Shown in pieces: positions 50,256 to 59,494 of a stretch of DNA of 64,000 nucleotides (positions within the stretch are counted from its first letter, which is position 1; every line of letters begins with the position of its first letter). The DNA is from Paraburkholderia rhynchosiae. Its GTDB lineage: Bacteria; Pseudomonadota; Gammaproteobacteria; Burkholderiales; Burkholderiaceae. The position numbers and the translations under genes are program-made. The notes under the pieces were generated by a model, which worked only from the letters and a program-made list of their open reading frames with translations, made no database searches and had not been told where the DNA came from. The stretch covers positions 62,001 through 126,000 of the forward strand of contig NZ_PNXY01000011.1 in NCBI RefSeq assembly GCF_002879865.1, read 5' to 3'.

Positions 50256-51584
50256 ATGAAAGACGACGTTGCGCGCATCTCGCTGTCGACCGCGTTCTGG
50301 TACTGGCTGCGGCTGGGGTTTATCAGCTTCGGCGGTCCTGCAGGGCAGATCGCGCTCATGCATCAGGACCTCGTCGAGAGAAAGCGCTGGATTTCGGAAA
50401 AGCGCTTTCTGCATGCGTTGAACTATTGCATGGTTCTGCCGGGACCCGAGGCGCAGCAACTGGCTACGTACATCGGCTGGCTCATGCATCGCACGTGGGG
50501 TGGCGTGATCGCGGGTGGGTTGTTTGTGCTGCCTTCGCTGTTTATTCTGATTGGCCTCTCGTGGATCTACCTCGTGTTCGGCAGCGTCCCCGCCGTGGCC
50601 GGTGCGCTGTATGGAATCAAGCCGGCGGTCACCGCGATCGTCGTGTTCGCGGCGTATCGCATCGGCTCGCGGGCGCTCAAGAACGGGTGGCTGTGGTCTA
50701 TCGCCGCGGCGGCGCTCATTGCAATCTTCGCCATCAATGTGCCGTTCCCGTTGATCGTTCTCGTCGCGGGACTCATCGGTCATGTTGGCGGGAAATATGC
50801 GCCGGGTGTCTTCGTGATCGGCGGGAAGCACAATGCGGCGGCAGCGCTTCACGGCCCCGCGCTCATCGACGACGACACACCCACCCCTCGTCATGCGCTC
50901 TTTACCTGGAAGCGTTTCCTGATCGTCCTCGCGACCTTCGTGGCCGTATGGTTGGCGCTCATCGGCACCCTGACCGCCGTTTATGGATGGAACGGCGCGC
51001 TCACGCAAATGGCCTGGTTTTTCACGAAGGCGGCGCTGCTGACGTTCGGCGGTGCTTACGCCGTATTGCCTTACGTCTACCAGGGCGCGGTGGAACATCA
51101 GCACTGGCTGACAGGGCTTCAGATGATCGACGGCCTCGCTCTCGGTGAAACCACACCGGGCCCGCTCATCATGGTGGTGGCCTTCGTCGGCTTTGTCGGC
51201 GGATGGACCAAGGCGATTTTCGGTCCGGATGCGCTACTGCTGTCCGCGGTTGCCGCATCGACGGTCGTGACGTTCTTCACTTTCCTGCCGTCGTTCATGT
51301 TCATTTTGCTGGGCGGGCCGTTCATCGAGACCACGCATGGCAATCTGAAATTCACCGCACCGCTGACCGCGATTACCGCCGCAGTGGTGGGCGTCATCGT
51401 GAATCTCGCGGTCTTTTTCGCGTTGCACGTTCTCTGGCCGCACGGCCGGCATGCGAGCTTCGACTGGCCGTCACTCGTTATCGGGATCGCGGCCGCAATT
51501 GCATTGTTTCGCTTCAAGGTCGGCGTGATACCGGTCGTGCTCGTCTGCGGCGCGGCCGGCCTTGCGATTCGCCTGCTTATCTGA
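50256..51584 (+). CDS. chrA: Chromate transporter, ChrA family
   Basis: A 442-residue inner-membrane protein of the CHR family, which expels chromate using the proton-motive force. It is the long two-domain type: the signature of each half is visible, FISFGGPAGQIALMHQDLVE in the first and LLTFGGAYAVLPYVYQGAVE in the second, each followed by a PGP motif (VLPGPEAQQLATYIG; ETTPGPLIMVVAFVG). About ten to twelve helices. ATG 50256 has AGGAA 7 bases upstream; the frame from 50184 covers only the GCCGT repeats. No chrB regulator is nearby. The LexA-type box upstream would fit induction by chromate-caused DNA damage. Confidence 0.92.
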   Translation: MKDDVARISLSTAFWYWLRLGFISFGGPAGQIALMHQDLVERKRWISEKRFLHALNYCMVLPGPEAQQLATYIGWLMHRTWGGVIAGGLFVLPSLFILIGLSWIYLVFGSVPAVAGALYGIKPAVTAIVVFAAYRIGSRALKNGWLWSIAAAALIAIFAINVPFPLIVLVAGLIGHVGGKYAPGVFVIGGKHNAAAALHGPALIDDDTPTPRHALFTWKRFLIVLATFVAVWLALIGTLTAVYGWNGALTQMAWFFTKAALLTFGGAYAVLPYVYQGAVEHQHWLTGLQMIDGLALGETTPGPLIMVVAFVGFVGGWTKAIFGPDALLLSAVAASTVVTFFTFLPSFMFILLGGPFIETTHGNLKFTAPLTAITAAVVGVIVNLAVFFALHVLWPHGRHASFDWPSLVIGIAAAIALFRFKVGVIPVVLVCGAAGLAIRLLI

Positions 51585-51621
51585 TTAGCGCCTTGCGACG
51601 CGCGCCGCCGTCCAGGACAGC

Positions 51622-52482
51622 TTAGGTATTGGCGACCAGTAATTCTTCGGCGTTATTCGGTGGACACAAGCCATCGGTCCTGTCCGGGAAGTAGCGACGC
51701 GTGAGATCGGCCGCCGAAACATGCCGGGCTTCCGTGAAGCCGGCGTCGCGGGCAAGCGCCAGTATCTCCGGCGGCGTGAAGAAGCTGAGGAAAGGCGTAC
51801 CGCTCGCACGCGCGCCCTTCTCCGCCATCTCTAGTCCGGGACGCACCTCCGGGTCCGCCATGTCAAGCGGCAGCAGGAAGGTCATGGCAAGCGTCGATCC
51901 TCGCGCGAATGCCGCGACCTGGCGCAGAGTGGCCGCGTTGGCATCGCGGGTGAGATACATGCTGACCCCCGTCGAGACCACGATTGCCGGCTTGCTGTCG
52001 TCGAAACCCTCCGCCACGAGGCGGTCCTGCCATGCTTCGCCCGCCTCGAAATCGGCCGGCACGAAGTGCAGCCATTGCGGAATGCCGAAGCCCAGTTCTA
52101 TCAGCCGCTGACGCTTCCATGCCTGCGGACCTGGCTGGTCGATCTCGAAAACGGTGAGACGGGATGCAATCTCCGGCCTGCGCTGCGCGAAGCTGTCGAG
52201 GCCCGCGCCAAGAATCACATATTGAGTGATCCCCCAGCCGGTCTGTTCGACGACCAGGTCCTCGATGAAGCGCGCGCGAGCCACGATCGACGCGCGAAAC
52301 GGACGCGTGAACTGCGGGTCCATGTCGCCGCGCTCGCGCCAATCGTCGCCGGGGGCCAACAGCTTGAGACCGATTGCGTCTTCAAGAACATGCGGCGGGG
52401 CGTCTGTCTCCAGATGCAGCGCGCGCCATAAAGCGACGCGCGCTGCAGTGCTGTCGGGTGCCAGGTGTCGCTTATCGTTCAT
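51622..52482 (-). CDS. Class I SAM-dependent methyltransferase, leucine carboxyl methyltransferase-like
   Basis: A 286-residue methyltransferase of the PPM1/LCMT-like family (often annotated as the TIGR00027 group). SAM-binding motif I is VILGAGLDSFAQRRP near residue 92, with the acidic VFEIDQPGPQAWKR, and VVSTGVSMYLT later in the fold. In bacteria these proteins often modify small molecules or polyketides; the substrate is unknown. ATG 52482 has AGGAGG upstream. It converges with chrA. No biosynthetic cluster is nearby. Confidence 0.85.
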   Translation of the reverse strand: MNDKRHLAPDSTAARVALWRALHLETDAPPHVLEDAIGLKLLAPGDDWRERGDMDPQFTRPFRASIVARARFIEDLVVEQTGWGITQYVILGAGLDSFAQRRPEIASRLTVFEIDQPGPQAWKRQRLIELGFGIPQWLHFVPADFEAGEAWQDRLVAEGFDDSKPAIVVSTGVSMYLTRDANAATLRQVAAFARGSTLAMTFLLPLDMADPEVRPGLEMAEKGARASGTPFLSFFTPPEILALARDAGFTEARHVSAADLTRRYFPDRTDGLCPPNNAEELLVANT

Positions 52483-52824
52483 GACTGTCGATCCTCCTTG
52501 TTCGTCCTGGCGCGAGGCCGGCCTCTGAACACGGCGTCACGAGACACAGGAAACAGTTGTTCGTTCGCTGCGTTCGCACATTGAAACGTAGCAACGAAAA
52601 GAATATTACCGGCTCAAACCCGGCAACGGGCCGGCTCGTGCGAGATCGGCTATAAGCCGCTGAACCCGGCGGCGTGCTCCATGCGATCATCCTATGAGCC
52701 AAACCAGTAACGGAGATCGCGATGGGGGAGGATGGTGGTGATAAGGCGCGCAAAGGTGGGCGAAAGGACTAGCGCGGGCTTCCCCATCCTGCAGACCCAG
52801 TCCTGCCGACATCGAACAAGTCGA
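52483..52824. other. Spacer without recognisable gene
   Basis: Apart from the ribosome binding site of the methyltransferase gene (AGGAGG near 52496) and an unremarkable AT-richer patch around 52550-52605 that may hold its promoter, I see no coding or repeat structure in these 342 bases. Confidence 0.4.
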
Positions 52825-53352
52825 TCAAAGTTGCTTGCAGTAGAACGTCGTCGCGCAAAATTCGCCGTCGGGCATCAGTGCGTAGTTCGGCACCGTGCCC
52901 ACGCGCTCCCAGCCGGCACGCGCATAAAGCCGCTCGGCGTCGCCGCCTGTCACGGTATCGAGCACGAGAACAGACTTCTTTTCTTCCCGCGCGACGCGTT
53001 CGACTTCAGCCATCAACCGTTGCGCGACGCCACATCGCCGCGCCCTTCGGTGCACGAGCATCTTTGCGACGTCAGCGCGATGCGGCTGGTTTTCCGGCAG
53101 AGCCGTGATCAGTTGCACTGTACCGACGATCTGGCCATTTTCATGTTCCGCGATCAGCAGCACGCGCTCGCCGCGCGCGACATCGGCGGCGACCCTGATC
53201 CAGAACTGCACTGCCGTTTGCCGCGAGATCGGCAGCATGAAACTTACCGATGCCCCGCCCTCCACGCAGTCGATCAGTACGTCGGCCAGTCCGTCCACGC
53301 AATCTGCCGCTTCATTCGCGTCGACTCGGCGAACGGTGATGTTGTCGATCAT
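52825..53352 (-). CDS. GNAT-family N-acetyltransferase
   Basis: A 175-residue GCN5-related acetyltransferase using acetyl-CoA. The acyl-CoA loop R-x-x-G/A-x-A is in HRRARRCGVAQRLMAEVE, preceded by the beta-strand VGTVQLI and followed by LVLDTVTGGDAERLYARAGW, a usual GNAT end. It resembles acetyltransferases acting on small amines, but the substrate is unknown. ATG 53352 is chosen because GGAG lies 7 bases upstream; ATG 53364 lacks a ribosome binding site. Neighbours do not inform function. Confidence 0.85.
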   Translation of the reverse strand: MIDNITVRRVDANEAADCVDGLADVLIDCVEGGASVSFMLPISRQTAVQFWIRVAADVARGERVLLIAEHENGQIVGTVQLITALPENQPHRADVAKMLVHRRARRCGVAQRLMAEVERVAREEKKSVLVLDTVTGGDAERLYARAGWERVGTVPNYALMPDGEFCATTFYCKQL

Positions 53353-53465
53353 CGGATGCTCCATTCAGTCAAAGAAAGCCGGCTAATGCGGCTGGCATGA
53401 GACGCGGGCTTGTCTGAAAACCGCACGACGCGATGATCGCATGAAGCGCCCTACCGATGTCTACC

Positions 53466-55040
53466 CTACGCAAGCGCGACGTCTTCCTTCAAACGAAACA
53501 CCGCCACCGCGTCGTTCAATTCCCGGCTCTGCTCTTCGAGCGACACCGCCGCTGCCGACGCCTCTTCGACCAGCGCCGAATTGTGCTGCGTCATTTCCTC
53601 CATCTGCGTCACGCTCGTATTGACGAGTTCGATGCCGGCGGTCTGTTCGCTCGAAGCGAGGCTGATCTCGGTCATGATGGCGGTCACGCGCCGCACGGCC
53701 TGCACCACTTCATCCATGGTGGCCCCGGCGCGAGCGACGAGCGTGCTGCCGTCCTTGACCTTGATGGTCGAGTCGCCGATCACCTCGTTGATCTCTCGCG
53801 CGGCCGCCGCCGAGCGCTGCGCGAGGTTGCGCACCTCGGCGGCGACCACCGCGAAGCCGCGCCCCTGTTCGCCCGCACGGGCCGCTTCGACAGCCGCGTT
53901 CAACGCCAGAATGTTGGTCTGAAACGCGATGCCTTCGATCACCCCCACGATGCCGACGATCCGGTTCGAGCTTCCCGAGATGGCATCCATCGTGGCGACC
54001 ACCTGATTCACCACCTGGCCACCGCGCGACGCGATGTCCGAGGCGCCCGTGGCAAGTTCGACCGCACTGCGTGCATTGTCGGCGTTCTGACGAACGGTGG
54101 CGGTCAACTGCTCCATGCTCGCCGCAGCCTGCTGAAGCGACGCGGCATGTTGCTCGGTGCGCGCCGACAGGTCCAGACTGCCGCCCGCGATGGCCCGCGC
54201 GTCGTGCACGATCGCCTCGGTGCTCGCCCGCACTTTCTGAACCGTCTGCACGAGGCTGTTCTGCATGCCTTTGAGCGCGTCGAGCAGATAGCCCATTTCG
54301 TTGTTGCGCTGTACGGCAATCGCGCCGGTCAGATCGCCGTCGGCAATGCGGCCGAAGTGATCGACTGCCATGTTGATCGGCTGCACGATTGCGCGCGCGA
54401 GGATGCGCTGCGCCAGCACGCCGATAAAGAGCGCGACCCCACCGGTTATCCCGAGCGCCCACAGCATGATGTGAAGGCGTGCCTCGGCGTGACCGAAGCG
54501 CGCTCTCTCACGTTCGACCTGATAGTTTTCGAGCGCCGTGAGGGCCGCCTGATAGTCGGCGAACAGCGCGGCCGGTGCCTCACGCTGCGTCGCGAGGAAG
54601 TCGACGAGGTTGTCGTCGTCGAGCTGTTTCAGCGCGCGCTCGAACACCTGATTGAGGAGTTGCTGACGCTTCGCGTTCATCGCGTCGACGAGCGGTTGTT
54701 CGATGCTATCCGGCACATGCAGTGCGCGGTAAGCGTCGAGTTCGCGATTGCTCGCGTCGAGCAGGACATGCAGTTGCGCGATGGCAGCCTTGGCCGGCTG
54801 ACCCGCGCTGATGATCTGCTCCGTTTCCCCGAGCCCGCCACGCAGTTGCAGCAGACGCTCGGAACTCGTCTTCAGATGCAGCAGCGAAGCGGTGTCGTCC
54901 TGATACATGTCGCGCAATGCGGTGCTGCTGTCGTAAAGGCCGGCAATGCCGGCCACGATGACCAGCATCAGCAACAGCGTGTAACCTGCAATCGTCGCGG
55001 CCAATCCACCGCGAATGGTGATGTGTCTGCGCATAGGCAT
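53466..55040 (-). CDS. Transmembrane methyl-accepting chemotaxis protein
   Basis: A 524-residue chemoreceptor. Helix 1 (AATIAGYTLLLMLVIVAGIA) leads to a roughly 150-residue periplasmic four-helix-bundle domain typical of Tar-like sensors. Helix 2 is near residues 190-210 (IMLWALGITGGVALFIGVLA), followed by the HAMP domain (ILARAIVQPINMAVDHFGRI). The cytoplasmic coiled coil contains the signalling tip IAFQTNILALNAAVEAARAG. All domains are intact. Two start ATGs, 55040 and 55034, are possible; the frame to 55334 is open by chance. No CheR-docking pentapeptide is obvious at the C-terminus. Ligand unknown. Confidence 0.9.
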   Translation of the reverse strand: MPMRRHITIRGGLAATIAGYTLLLMLVIVAGIAGLYDSSTALRDMYQDDTASLLHLKTSSERLLQLRGGLGETEQIISAGQPAKAAIAQLHVLLDASNRELDAYRALHVPDSIEQPLVDAMNAKRQQLLNQVFERALKQLDDDNLVDFLATQREAPAALFADYQAALTALENYQVERERARFGHAEARLHIMLWALGITGGVALFIGVLAQRILARAIVQPINMAVDHFGRIADGDLTGAIAVQRNNEMGYLLDALKGMQNSLVQTVQKVRASTEAIVHDARAIAGGSLDLSARTEQHAASLQQAAASMEQLTATVRQNADNARSAVELATGASDIASRGGQVVNQVVATMDAISGSSNRIVGIVGVIEGIAFQTNILALNAAVEAARAGEQGRGFAVVAAEVRNLAQRSAAAAREINEVIGDSTIKVKDGSTLVARAGATMDEVVQAVRRVTAIMTEISLASSEQTAGIELVNTSVTQMEEMTQHNSALVEEASAAAVSLEEQSRELNDAVAVFRLKEDVALA

Positions 55041-55449
55041 GAGACAGGATCGGACAGCGGTCACACGCTGCCTGACCCGATCCGTTCCTCCGGATAGCAA
55101 AGATCGAGCTGTGAAAGGGATGAGCGATCGGAAACCGACCCACAGCTTTACGGCAGGAACGCCGCCGGAGATTTGTGGCAATGCGACGTTGATATAGCGG
55201 ATTGCGACACGCGGGAACAGATTGGCCGTGTGCATCCGGCACGCTCGATCTGCTCCCTGGTGATAAGCTCGAAGTCCCCGACACGCTGTCCCCCAGAAGC
55301 AAGGTGCTGGTGCGTATCGTGCGTGCTGACGCAAGCGTGCACGCCATCGGCGCGACGCCGGCCAGATTCATTTGCGACGCAGATCGTTGAACGATTCTTG
55401 AACCTTAACCCGATACCGCCGCGGAACGCGCGGCCTGCACGAGAACACC
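55041..55449. other. Spacer between chemoreceptor and solute-binding protein genes
   Basis: These 409 bases must hold divergent promoters. A short open frame on the plus strand (55202-55390, TTG start) is of coding-like composition but has no similarity I recognise and no ribosome binding site, so it is not called. Confidence 0.35.
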
Positions 55450-56184
55450 ATGAACATCGATCAATCCGTTCTCTCCGCGTTCACGCCGACAGGCAAGCTG
55501 CGCGCGTCGATCAATCTTGGCAATCCGATTCTCGCCAACAACGATCCAAAAACCGGCGAGCCGTTCGGCGTCTCCGTCGATCTCGCGAGAGCGTTCGCGA
55601 CGAAGCTGGGTGTCGAACTGGAACTCGTGGTGTTCGACGCAGCCGGCAAATCCGTGCAGGCGGTCAGCGAGGAACGCGCCGATTTCGGCTTCTTTGCCGT
55701 TGATCCCTTGCGTGGCGAGACCATCGCGTTCACCGCACCGTATGTGTCGATCGAAGGTTTTTATCTGGTGCGTGAGAACTCGCCCGTCAGAACGAACCAG
55801 GACGTCGATCAGCCGCATAACCGCGTCGCTGTCGGCAAAGGCAGCGCCTATGATCTTTTTCTCACGCGCGAACTGAAGGCCGCGCAGATCGTTCGCGCGC
55901 CAACGTCGCCGACGGTTGTGCAGACCTTCATCGAACAGGGTCTTGAAGTCGCGGCCGGCGTGAAGCAGCAACTCGAAGCCGACGCGCGAACGACTTCCGG
56001 CCTGCGGCTGCTCGACGAGCGCTTCATGGTGATTCAACAGGCAATGGGCACGCCGAAAAGCCGCGGCGAAGCGGCGGCGTCCGCGCTGCACCGCTTCGTC
56101 GAAGAGATGAAGGCGTCAGGTTTCGTGGCGGAGTCGCTGGCGCGGCATGGGATCGCGGGAGCGTCGGTCGCGCCCGCTGCCTGA
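55450..56184 (+). CDS. Solute-binding protein-like (SBP_bac_3), no signal peptide
   Basis: A 244-residue protein with the fold of amino-acid ABC-transporter receptors. Blocks such as GKLRASINLGNPILANND, GFFAVDPLRGETIAFTAPYV and YVSIEGFYLVRENSP match family 3 binding proteins. The N-terminus (MNIDQSVLSAFTPTGKLR) has no hydrophobic signal, so the protein should stay in the cytoplasm, and no ABC permease or ATPase genes are adjacent. Either an upstream signal was lost or it works as a soluble sensor or enzyme; cyclohexadienyl-dehydratase-like proteins share this fold. ATG 55450. It is followed by an EamA transporter gene after 97 bases on the same strand. Confidence 0.75.
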   Translation: MNIDQSVLSAFTPTGKLRASINLGNPILANNDPKTGEPFGVSVDLARAFATKLGVELELVVFDAAGKSVQAVSEERADFGFFAVDPLRGETIAFTAPYVSIEGFYLVRENSPVRTNQDVDQPHNRVAVGKGSAYDLFLTRELKAAQIVRAPTSPTVVQTFIEQGLEVAAGVKQQLEADARTTSGLRLLDERFMVIQQAMGTPKSRGEAAASALHRFVEEMKASGFVAESLARHGIAGASVAPAA

Positions 56185-56281
56185 TACGCATAGTGTCGAT
56201 GCGAAGGCCAGTGCGGTATGGAATACTGTGAGCCTTCGCTAACGCTCCATTGCCTCGCACGCTCTCCGGCCTGAATCGCGC

Positions 56282-57124
56282 ATGCTCAGTTATACCGGCG
56301 GTCTCGTCCTCTTCGCTGCCGTGCTCCATGCAAGCTGGAACGCGATGCTGCACGGCAACCGCGACCGGTTCCTCTCCATGACGTGGATGAGCATCGCCAT
56401 CGCGGCGGTCTGCACGCCGATCGCTCTATTCACGCCGTGGCCGGCCGCCGCCGCGTGGCCGTATATCGCCGCATCGGGGCTCGTGCATATCGGCTACAAC
56501 GCGAGCCTCGTGCGCGCGTATCGCCGCGGCGACCTGGCGCAAGCCTATCCGATTGCGCGCGGCTCATCGCCGCTGCTCGTCACGCTCGGCGCGGCGCTCT
56601 TCGCGCATGAGGCGATCAGCCCGTTGCACGCGCTCGGAATCGCGATGATATCGGGAGGCATCATCGCGCTTGCGTTGCAAGCCAGTCACGTGTCGCGCGC
56701 GGGCGTGCTGGCCGCGCTGACGACCGGCGCGACCATTGCGCTGTATACCGTGATCGACGGCATCGGCGTGCGTTTGTCAGGCGGCGAGGCGCTCGCCTAC
56801 ACCGCGTGGATGTTCCTGTTCTATTGGCTAATGCCGTTACTGTTCGTCGCAATGCGCGGGCTGCCCGCGCTATGGACACCGATACGGGCGACGCCCATGG
56901 CAGTCGGCTCATCGCTCGCCGGCGGCCTCGTGTCGATTGCGGCGTATGGCATCGTGATCTGGGCGATGCAGTCGGGCGCGATGGGCACCGTCTCCGCATT
57001 GCGCGAAACCAGCGTGGTGTTCGCGGTGCTGATTGGGCGCGTGTTTCTCGGCGAAGCGGTCAGCGGCAAGCGCTGGCTCGCGTGCGTGGTCGTCGCGGCC
57101 GGAGCCGTTTGTCTGGGGCTTTAA
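56282..57124 (+). CDS. EamA/DMT-family transporter
   Basis: A 280-residue inner-membrane protein of the drug/metabolite transporter superfamily. Ten hydrophobic helices arranged as two EamA repeats are visible; the end of each repeat has the family pattern (ALGIAMISGGIIAL; RWLACVVVAAGAVCLGL). Basic residues after the first pairs of helices place the termini in the cytoplasm. Members export amino acids or other small metabolites; this one's cargo is unknown. Start ATG 56282. It is downstream of the binding-protein-like gene and converges with the next one. Confidence 0.88.
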   Translation: MLSYTGGLVLFAAVLHASWNAMLHGNRDRFLSMTWMSIAIAAVCTPIALFTPWPAAAAWPYIAASGLVHIGYNASLVRAYRRGDLAQAYPIARGSSPLLVTLGAALFAHEAISPLHALGIAMISGGIIALALQASHVSRAGVLAALTTGATIALYTVIDGIGVRLSGGEALAYTAWMFLFYWLMPLLFVAMRGLPALWTPIRATPMAVGSSLAGGLVSIAAYGIVIWAMQSGAMGTVSALRETSVVFAVLIGRVFLGEAVSGKRWLACVVVAAGAVCLGL

Positions 57125-57261
57125 GCCGGGAATCGCTGAGCGCGCGGTGTTGCGCTTTCCCGGGCGCTTCCCCGCGCGCTTCCTCGTGCCGCTCATTGGA
57201 GGGCCGTACACATTGGCTGGAATACACGCTTACCGGCCGACCCTCCTGCGCGTCAATGCAC

Positions 57262-57876
57262 TTACATCGGTGGAGCGACGCCATCTTTTTCGACGACCAC
57301 ACGCTGAGCGACAAACGCACCCTGCGCTGCCGCCGTTGCCACCACGAACACTTTCTTGCCTGGCGTCAGGTCGGTGCGTGCAGCCGGCGCAAACGTCACG
57401 ATGGGTACGTTGGGCGGCACCGTCACGTCATTGCTGCCACCTTTGTACGACAGTTTCAGGTTCCTGCCGCTGGTCGCCTGAACAACCGTATCGACGTTCG
57501 CATTCGTCATCGTGCTGTTCGGGCCGAGATCCCAACTGTAATGACCTTCGCCCGTGCCGCGCGCGGATTCCGGGAAGACGACCACTTCCGTCGCCGTCAG
57601 TTTGCCGTCGGTGCCGGTCGTTGCGGCCGTGCCGACGAACGAGCCCGGCTTGATATCCGAAAGCTGCATCGACTTGACCGCCGACACGGCAACAGTCGGC
57701 TTGAGTTCGACCGATACCGTATCGCCGCTACGGCGATGCACCTTCAGCACGTCGCCGTCGAGCGCGACGATCTCGCCGCGAATGCGCGACGGTTTGGCGG
57801 CGGGCGTCTGAGCGAGCGCGACACCGGCAAAGGCCAGCGCCGAAAGCGTGACGCCAAGTTTCAGGCGGATAGACAT
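57262..57876 (-). CDS. Periplasmic protein of unknown function (DUF5666-like)
   Basis: A 204-residue exported protein. The signal peptide is SIRLKLGVTLSALAFAGVAL with cleavage after ALA. The mature part is beta-rich with a segment resembling DUF5666/OB-like domains (RIRGEIVALDGDVLKVHRRS, LSDIKPGSFVGTAATTG). ATG 57876 has TGGAG 7 bases upstream. It lies 83 bases after the molybdoenzyme gene on the same strand and seems to be part of that operon; a helper role is guessed from position only. Confidence 0.72.
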   Translation of the reverse strand: MSIRLKLGVTLSALAFAGVALAQTPAAKPSRIRGEIVALDGDVLKVHRRSGDTVSVELKPTVAVSAVKSMQLSDIKPGSFVGTAATTGTDGKLTATEVVVFPESARGTGEGHYSWDLGPNSTMTNANVDTVVQATSGRNLKLSYKGGSNDVTVPPNVPIVTFAPAARTDLTPGKKVFVVATAAAQGAFVAQRVVVEKDGVAPPM

Positions 57877-57959
57877 GAATGCTCCATATGGGCTGTTGAA
57901 GGGGACTGCTCAAAGCACGGCTGAGAGGACTACTGAGCCGGAAGTGGACTGCTTGAACA

Positions 57960-58751
57960 TCAGGAACCGCCGAACCAGTTGTAGCCCTGGTTCTCCCAGT
58001 AACCACCGGGATATTCGTTCGTCACGCTGATCGCGACGATATGCTTTGGATTTTTGTAGCCGAGCTTGGTCGGCATGCGCAGCTTCATCGGGAAACCGTA
58101 TTTCGGCGGCAGCGTCTGCCCGTCATAGCCGAGTGTGAGTTGCGTCTGCGGATGCAACGCCGTCGGCATGTCGATACTCGTCCAGTAGTTGTCCGCGCAA
58201 TGCAGCGACACGTATTTCGCCGTGATGTCGGCGCCCGCGCGTTTGAGGAATTCCGCAAAGCGCACGCCGTCCCACCGGCCGATCGCACTCCATCCTTCGA
58301 TGCAGATATGACGCGTGATCTGGCTGTGCTGCGGTAACGCGCGCAGTTCGCCGAGCGTCCACACGCGCTTGCCGTTCGCGAGGCCGCTTACCTGGAGCCG
58401 GTAGGTAGCCACGTCGACTTCGGGCACCTCGTCGATATCGTAGAACGCGTTGAACGGAAATGGCCGCGTGATTATCGACTCGGGATAGGTCGGCGCCAGC
58501 ATGTTCGGATTGAACAGGAGCGCTTGCACGTCGTCGTTGAAGGACGACATTTTGCGCAGCATGCTGTTCACCGATTTGTCGTTGGACAGGTCGCAGCCTG
58601 ACAGCATCGCGATGCCGCCGAGCGTGAGAATCCGCTTGCCCAACAAGCGGCGCGCGGGATTTTTCAGTTCGTTGCGCGCATCCGTGATAATGGATTCGGC
58701 GCGACACGATGCAAACGTATTGGGTTTTTCCGGCCTGTTTCGAAAGCTCAT
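57960..58751 (-). CDS. Molybdopterin-dependent oxidoreductase, sulfite oxidase/YedY-like
   Basis: A 263-residue protein of the sulfite oxidase fold, similar to MsrP/YedY. The molybdenum-binding cysteine is in TRHICIEGWSAIGRW, and the block KLRMPTKLGYKNPKHIVAIS followed by GGYWENQGYNWF is typical. The N-terminus has RRLLGKR, resembling a Tat motif, then a hydrophobic stretch ending in a lipobox-like LSGC, so it is probably a Tat-exported membrane-anchored enzyme. It starts two bases after the cytochrome b gene, its likely electron partner, matching the MsrPQ arrangement. Possible roles are reduction of oxidised methionine or another small oxidised substrate. Confidence 0.85.
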   Translation of the reverse strand: MSFRNRPEKPNTFASCRAESIITDARNELKNPARRLLGKRILTLGGIAMLSGCDLSNDKSVNSMLRKMSSFNDDVQALLFNPNMLAPTYPESIITRPFPFNAFYDIDEVPEVDVATYRLQVSGLANGKRVWTLGELRALPQHSQITRHICIEGWSAIGRWDGVRFAEFLKRAGADITAKYVSLHCADNYWTSIDMPTALHPQTQLTLGYDGQTLPPKYGFPMKLRMPTKLGYKNPKHIVAISVTNEYPGGYWENQGYNWFGGS

Positions 58752-58753
58752 GA

Positions 58754-59347
58754 TCAGCGTCCCCGAATCATCACAATGAGCGAGCGCGGCACCAGCGCGA
58801 CCATCGCGACGTGCACAACAAAGAACGCGACCAGCACGCCCATGGCGACGAAATGCACGACTCGCGCATTGTCGTATCCGCCCATTAGCGTGCGCAGCAA
58901 GGGGAATTGCACCGGCTTCCATATCGTGAGCCCCGACACGATGACGAGCGCAATATCGGCAATAACGACAAGGTAGGCCAACTTCTGCACCGCGTTGTAC
59001 CGCGTGAGGTCGTCATGCCCGAGCTTGCCGCGCAGCGCGGCGGCGAGATCCGTCGCAAGCGACCTGAAACTCACGGGCAACAATTTTGTGCGCAGACGTC
59101 CGGAAGCAATATTGAGCCCGACGTACAGGAGAAAGTTCGCGACCAGCATCCACATCACCGCGAAATGCCATTGCAACGCGCCACCGAGCCAGCCGCCCAA
59201 TGTGATGGCGGAAGGAAACCGCAAGCCCGGAAAGACCGGCGATGCGTCGTAGATCTGCCAGCCGCTCGTCACCATCAGAACGACAGCGAGTGCGTTGACC
59301 CAGTGTGCGATGCGGACCCATGCGGGTTGAATCGTGGTGTAACTCAA
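58754..59347 (-). CDS. Cytochrome b561-type membrane subunit
   Basis: A 197-residue integral membrane heme protein with four transmembrane helices. Candidate heme ligands are the histidines in VRIAHWVNALA, ALQWHFAVMWM, and VVHFVAMGVLVAFFVVHVA. The usual role is to pass electrons from quinol to a periplasmic partner, here the molybdoenzyme encoded next. The start appears to be TTG at 59347 with GAGG 5 bases upstream. It is the first gene of a three-gene minus-strand operon. Confidence 0.88.
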   Translation of the reverse strand: MSYTTIQPAWVRIAHWVNALAVVLMVTSGWQIYDASPVFPGLRFPSAITLGGWLGGALQWHFAVMWMLVANFLLYVGLNIASGRLRTKLLPVSFRSLATDLAAALRGKLGHDDLTRYNAVQKLAYLVVIADIALVIVSGLTIWKPVQFPLLRTLMGGYDNARVVHFVAMGVLVAFFVVHVAMVALVPRSLIVMIRGR

Positions 59348-59461
59348 AGCGACCTCGTGGTTGGTAGCCGCAAGCGATCAGGCGGTGTTACTGGCGTAAA
59401 CATCGCTGGCGCGCAGCTATTCCATTGCACGAGAAATTATTTTGTCGGTGCCTAAAATCTC

Positions 59462-59479
59462 GCCGGGCCGAAGCCCGGC
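59462..59479 (-). terminator. Terminator of the copper-oxidase remnant
   Basis: Stem GCCGGGC/GCCCGGC with, on the minus strand, a TTCG tetraloop and a downstream ATTTTAGG. It lies 15 bases after the stop codon. Confidence 0.65.
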
Positions 59480-59494
59480 TCTCTTCGAGCGGAA

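Noticed and set aside
53457..55097. 546-codon open frame opposite the chemoreceptor
   Set aside because: Antisense shadow; the signalling domain on the minus strand is unmistakable.
55202..55390. Short plus-strand frame (62 codons) before the solute-binding protein
   Set aside because: TTG start, no ribosome binding site and no similarity; coding nature not supported.
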